In this document: positions 23,806 through 23,864 of the stretch, one piece after another | Position numbering within the stretch: position 1 is the first letter of the stretch | Layout of the letters: each line of letters starts with the position of its first letter | Assembly (NCBI GenBank): GCA_029941485.1 | Contig: JAPYOZ010000009.1 | Coordinates: 1 to 23,864 of the forward strand | Direction: 5' to 3' | Source of the DNA: Gammaproteobacteria bacterium | GTDB taxonomy: Bacteria; Pseudomonadota; Gammaproteobacteria; PS1; Pseudothioglobaceae | Length of the DNA stretch: 23,864 nucleotides | The notes under the pieces: model-generated | Told to the model about the DNA's origin: nothing | The model's input: only the letters and a program-made list of their open reading frames with translations | The model's database searches: none | Position numbers and translations under genes: made by a program

Positions 23806-23864
23806 CATGATTCAACCACAATGTTATAACCTGGTAATGCGTTGAGTAGTTGTTTTCCATAAAA

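Larger units (their letters stand above)
23451..23864. other. 414-bp intergenic region downstream of trkH
   Basis: This is the only gap above 300 bp. It holds the hairpins and inverted repeats listed separately. The longest frame I noticed is 53 codons on the minus strand (23860 down to 23699), starting 4 nt from the window edge. It has no visible ribosome site within the window, runs through both hairpins and looks non-coding, though the 3' end of a longer gene entering from the right cannot be excluded. No tRNA was recognised. Confidence 0.6.

Noticed and set aside
23699..23860. 53-codon frame on the minus strand
   Set aside because: Short, no visible ribosome site, passes through two hairpins, and its end (SLRSQQAKRV) looks like translated repeat DNA. 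It could only be real as the tail of a gene lying right of the window.

Overview
The window is compact bacterial chromosome. It carries 20 protein genes on about 23.45 kb and ends in one 414-bp non-coding stretch. The set (GatCAB, SelO, RsmD, CoaD, RNase D, DnaKJ, an RpoH-type heat-shock promoter, NtrYX, TrkAH) and the protein signatures fit a gammaproteobacterium. Low GC (about 40% by eye), very tight spacing, frequent TTG starts and overlapping stop codons suggest a streamlined lineage. My best guess is a sulfur-oxidising SUP05/Thioglobus-type organism or a related symbiont; no search was possible, so this is an inference. I see no mobile element gene, phage gene, CRISPR array, tRNA or rRNA.

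Layout: (1) 2-6214, plus strand: aroB (5' end cut by the window), an unrecognised Met-rich membrane protein, gatC, gatA, gatB and selO, probably one transcript with 1-15 nt gaps or overlaps. (2) 6211-6876, minus strand: a site-2-type M50 membrane protease, converging on selO and sharing the tetranucleotide TTAA as stop codon. (3) 6934-9428, plus strand: proS and psd, overlapping by 1 nt. (4) 17780-9420, minus strand: rnd, ppa, rsmD, coaD, then dnaK, dnaJ, eno and a CorB/CNNM-type CBS transporter gene. A heat-shock promoter precedes dnaK, and a strong intrinsic terminator/attenuator lies between dnaK and dnaJ. (5) 17867-23450, plus strand: ntrY, ntrX, trkA, trkH, a sensor kinase/regulator pair joined to the potassium uptake system. 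(6) 23451-23864: no convincing gene, but a hairpin over the trkH stop, a 160-bp segment bounded by inverted repeats (MITE-like), and two further hairpins.

How the genes work together: GatCAB amidates mischarged Asp-tRNA(Asn) and/or Glu-tRNA(Gln), and ProS charges tRNA(Pro). RsmD and RNase D act on ribosome and RNA maturation. DnaK/DnaJ are the stress chaperones. AroB, enolase, CoaD, pyrophosphatase and Psd supply central, cofactor and lipid metabolism. NtrY senses through a periplasmic domain and should phosphorylate NtrX; the operon links this to TrkA/TrkH.

The most notable point is that NtrX is only 192 aa: an intact receiver and an intact Fis-type helix-turn-helix with no AAA+ sigma-54-interaction domain, so it should act independently of sigma-54. 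Other points worth a look are the dnaK-dnaJ terminator, whose pairing is perfect only in the minus-strand RNA, the operator-like inverted repeat before ntrY, the unrecognised Met-rich coiled-coil protein, and the structured tail.
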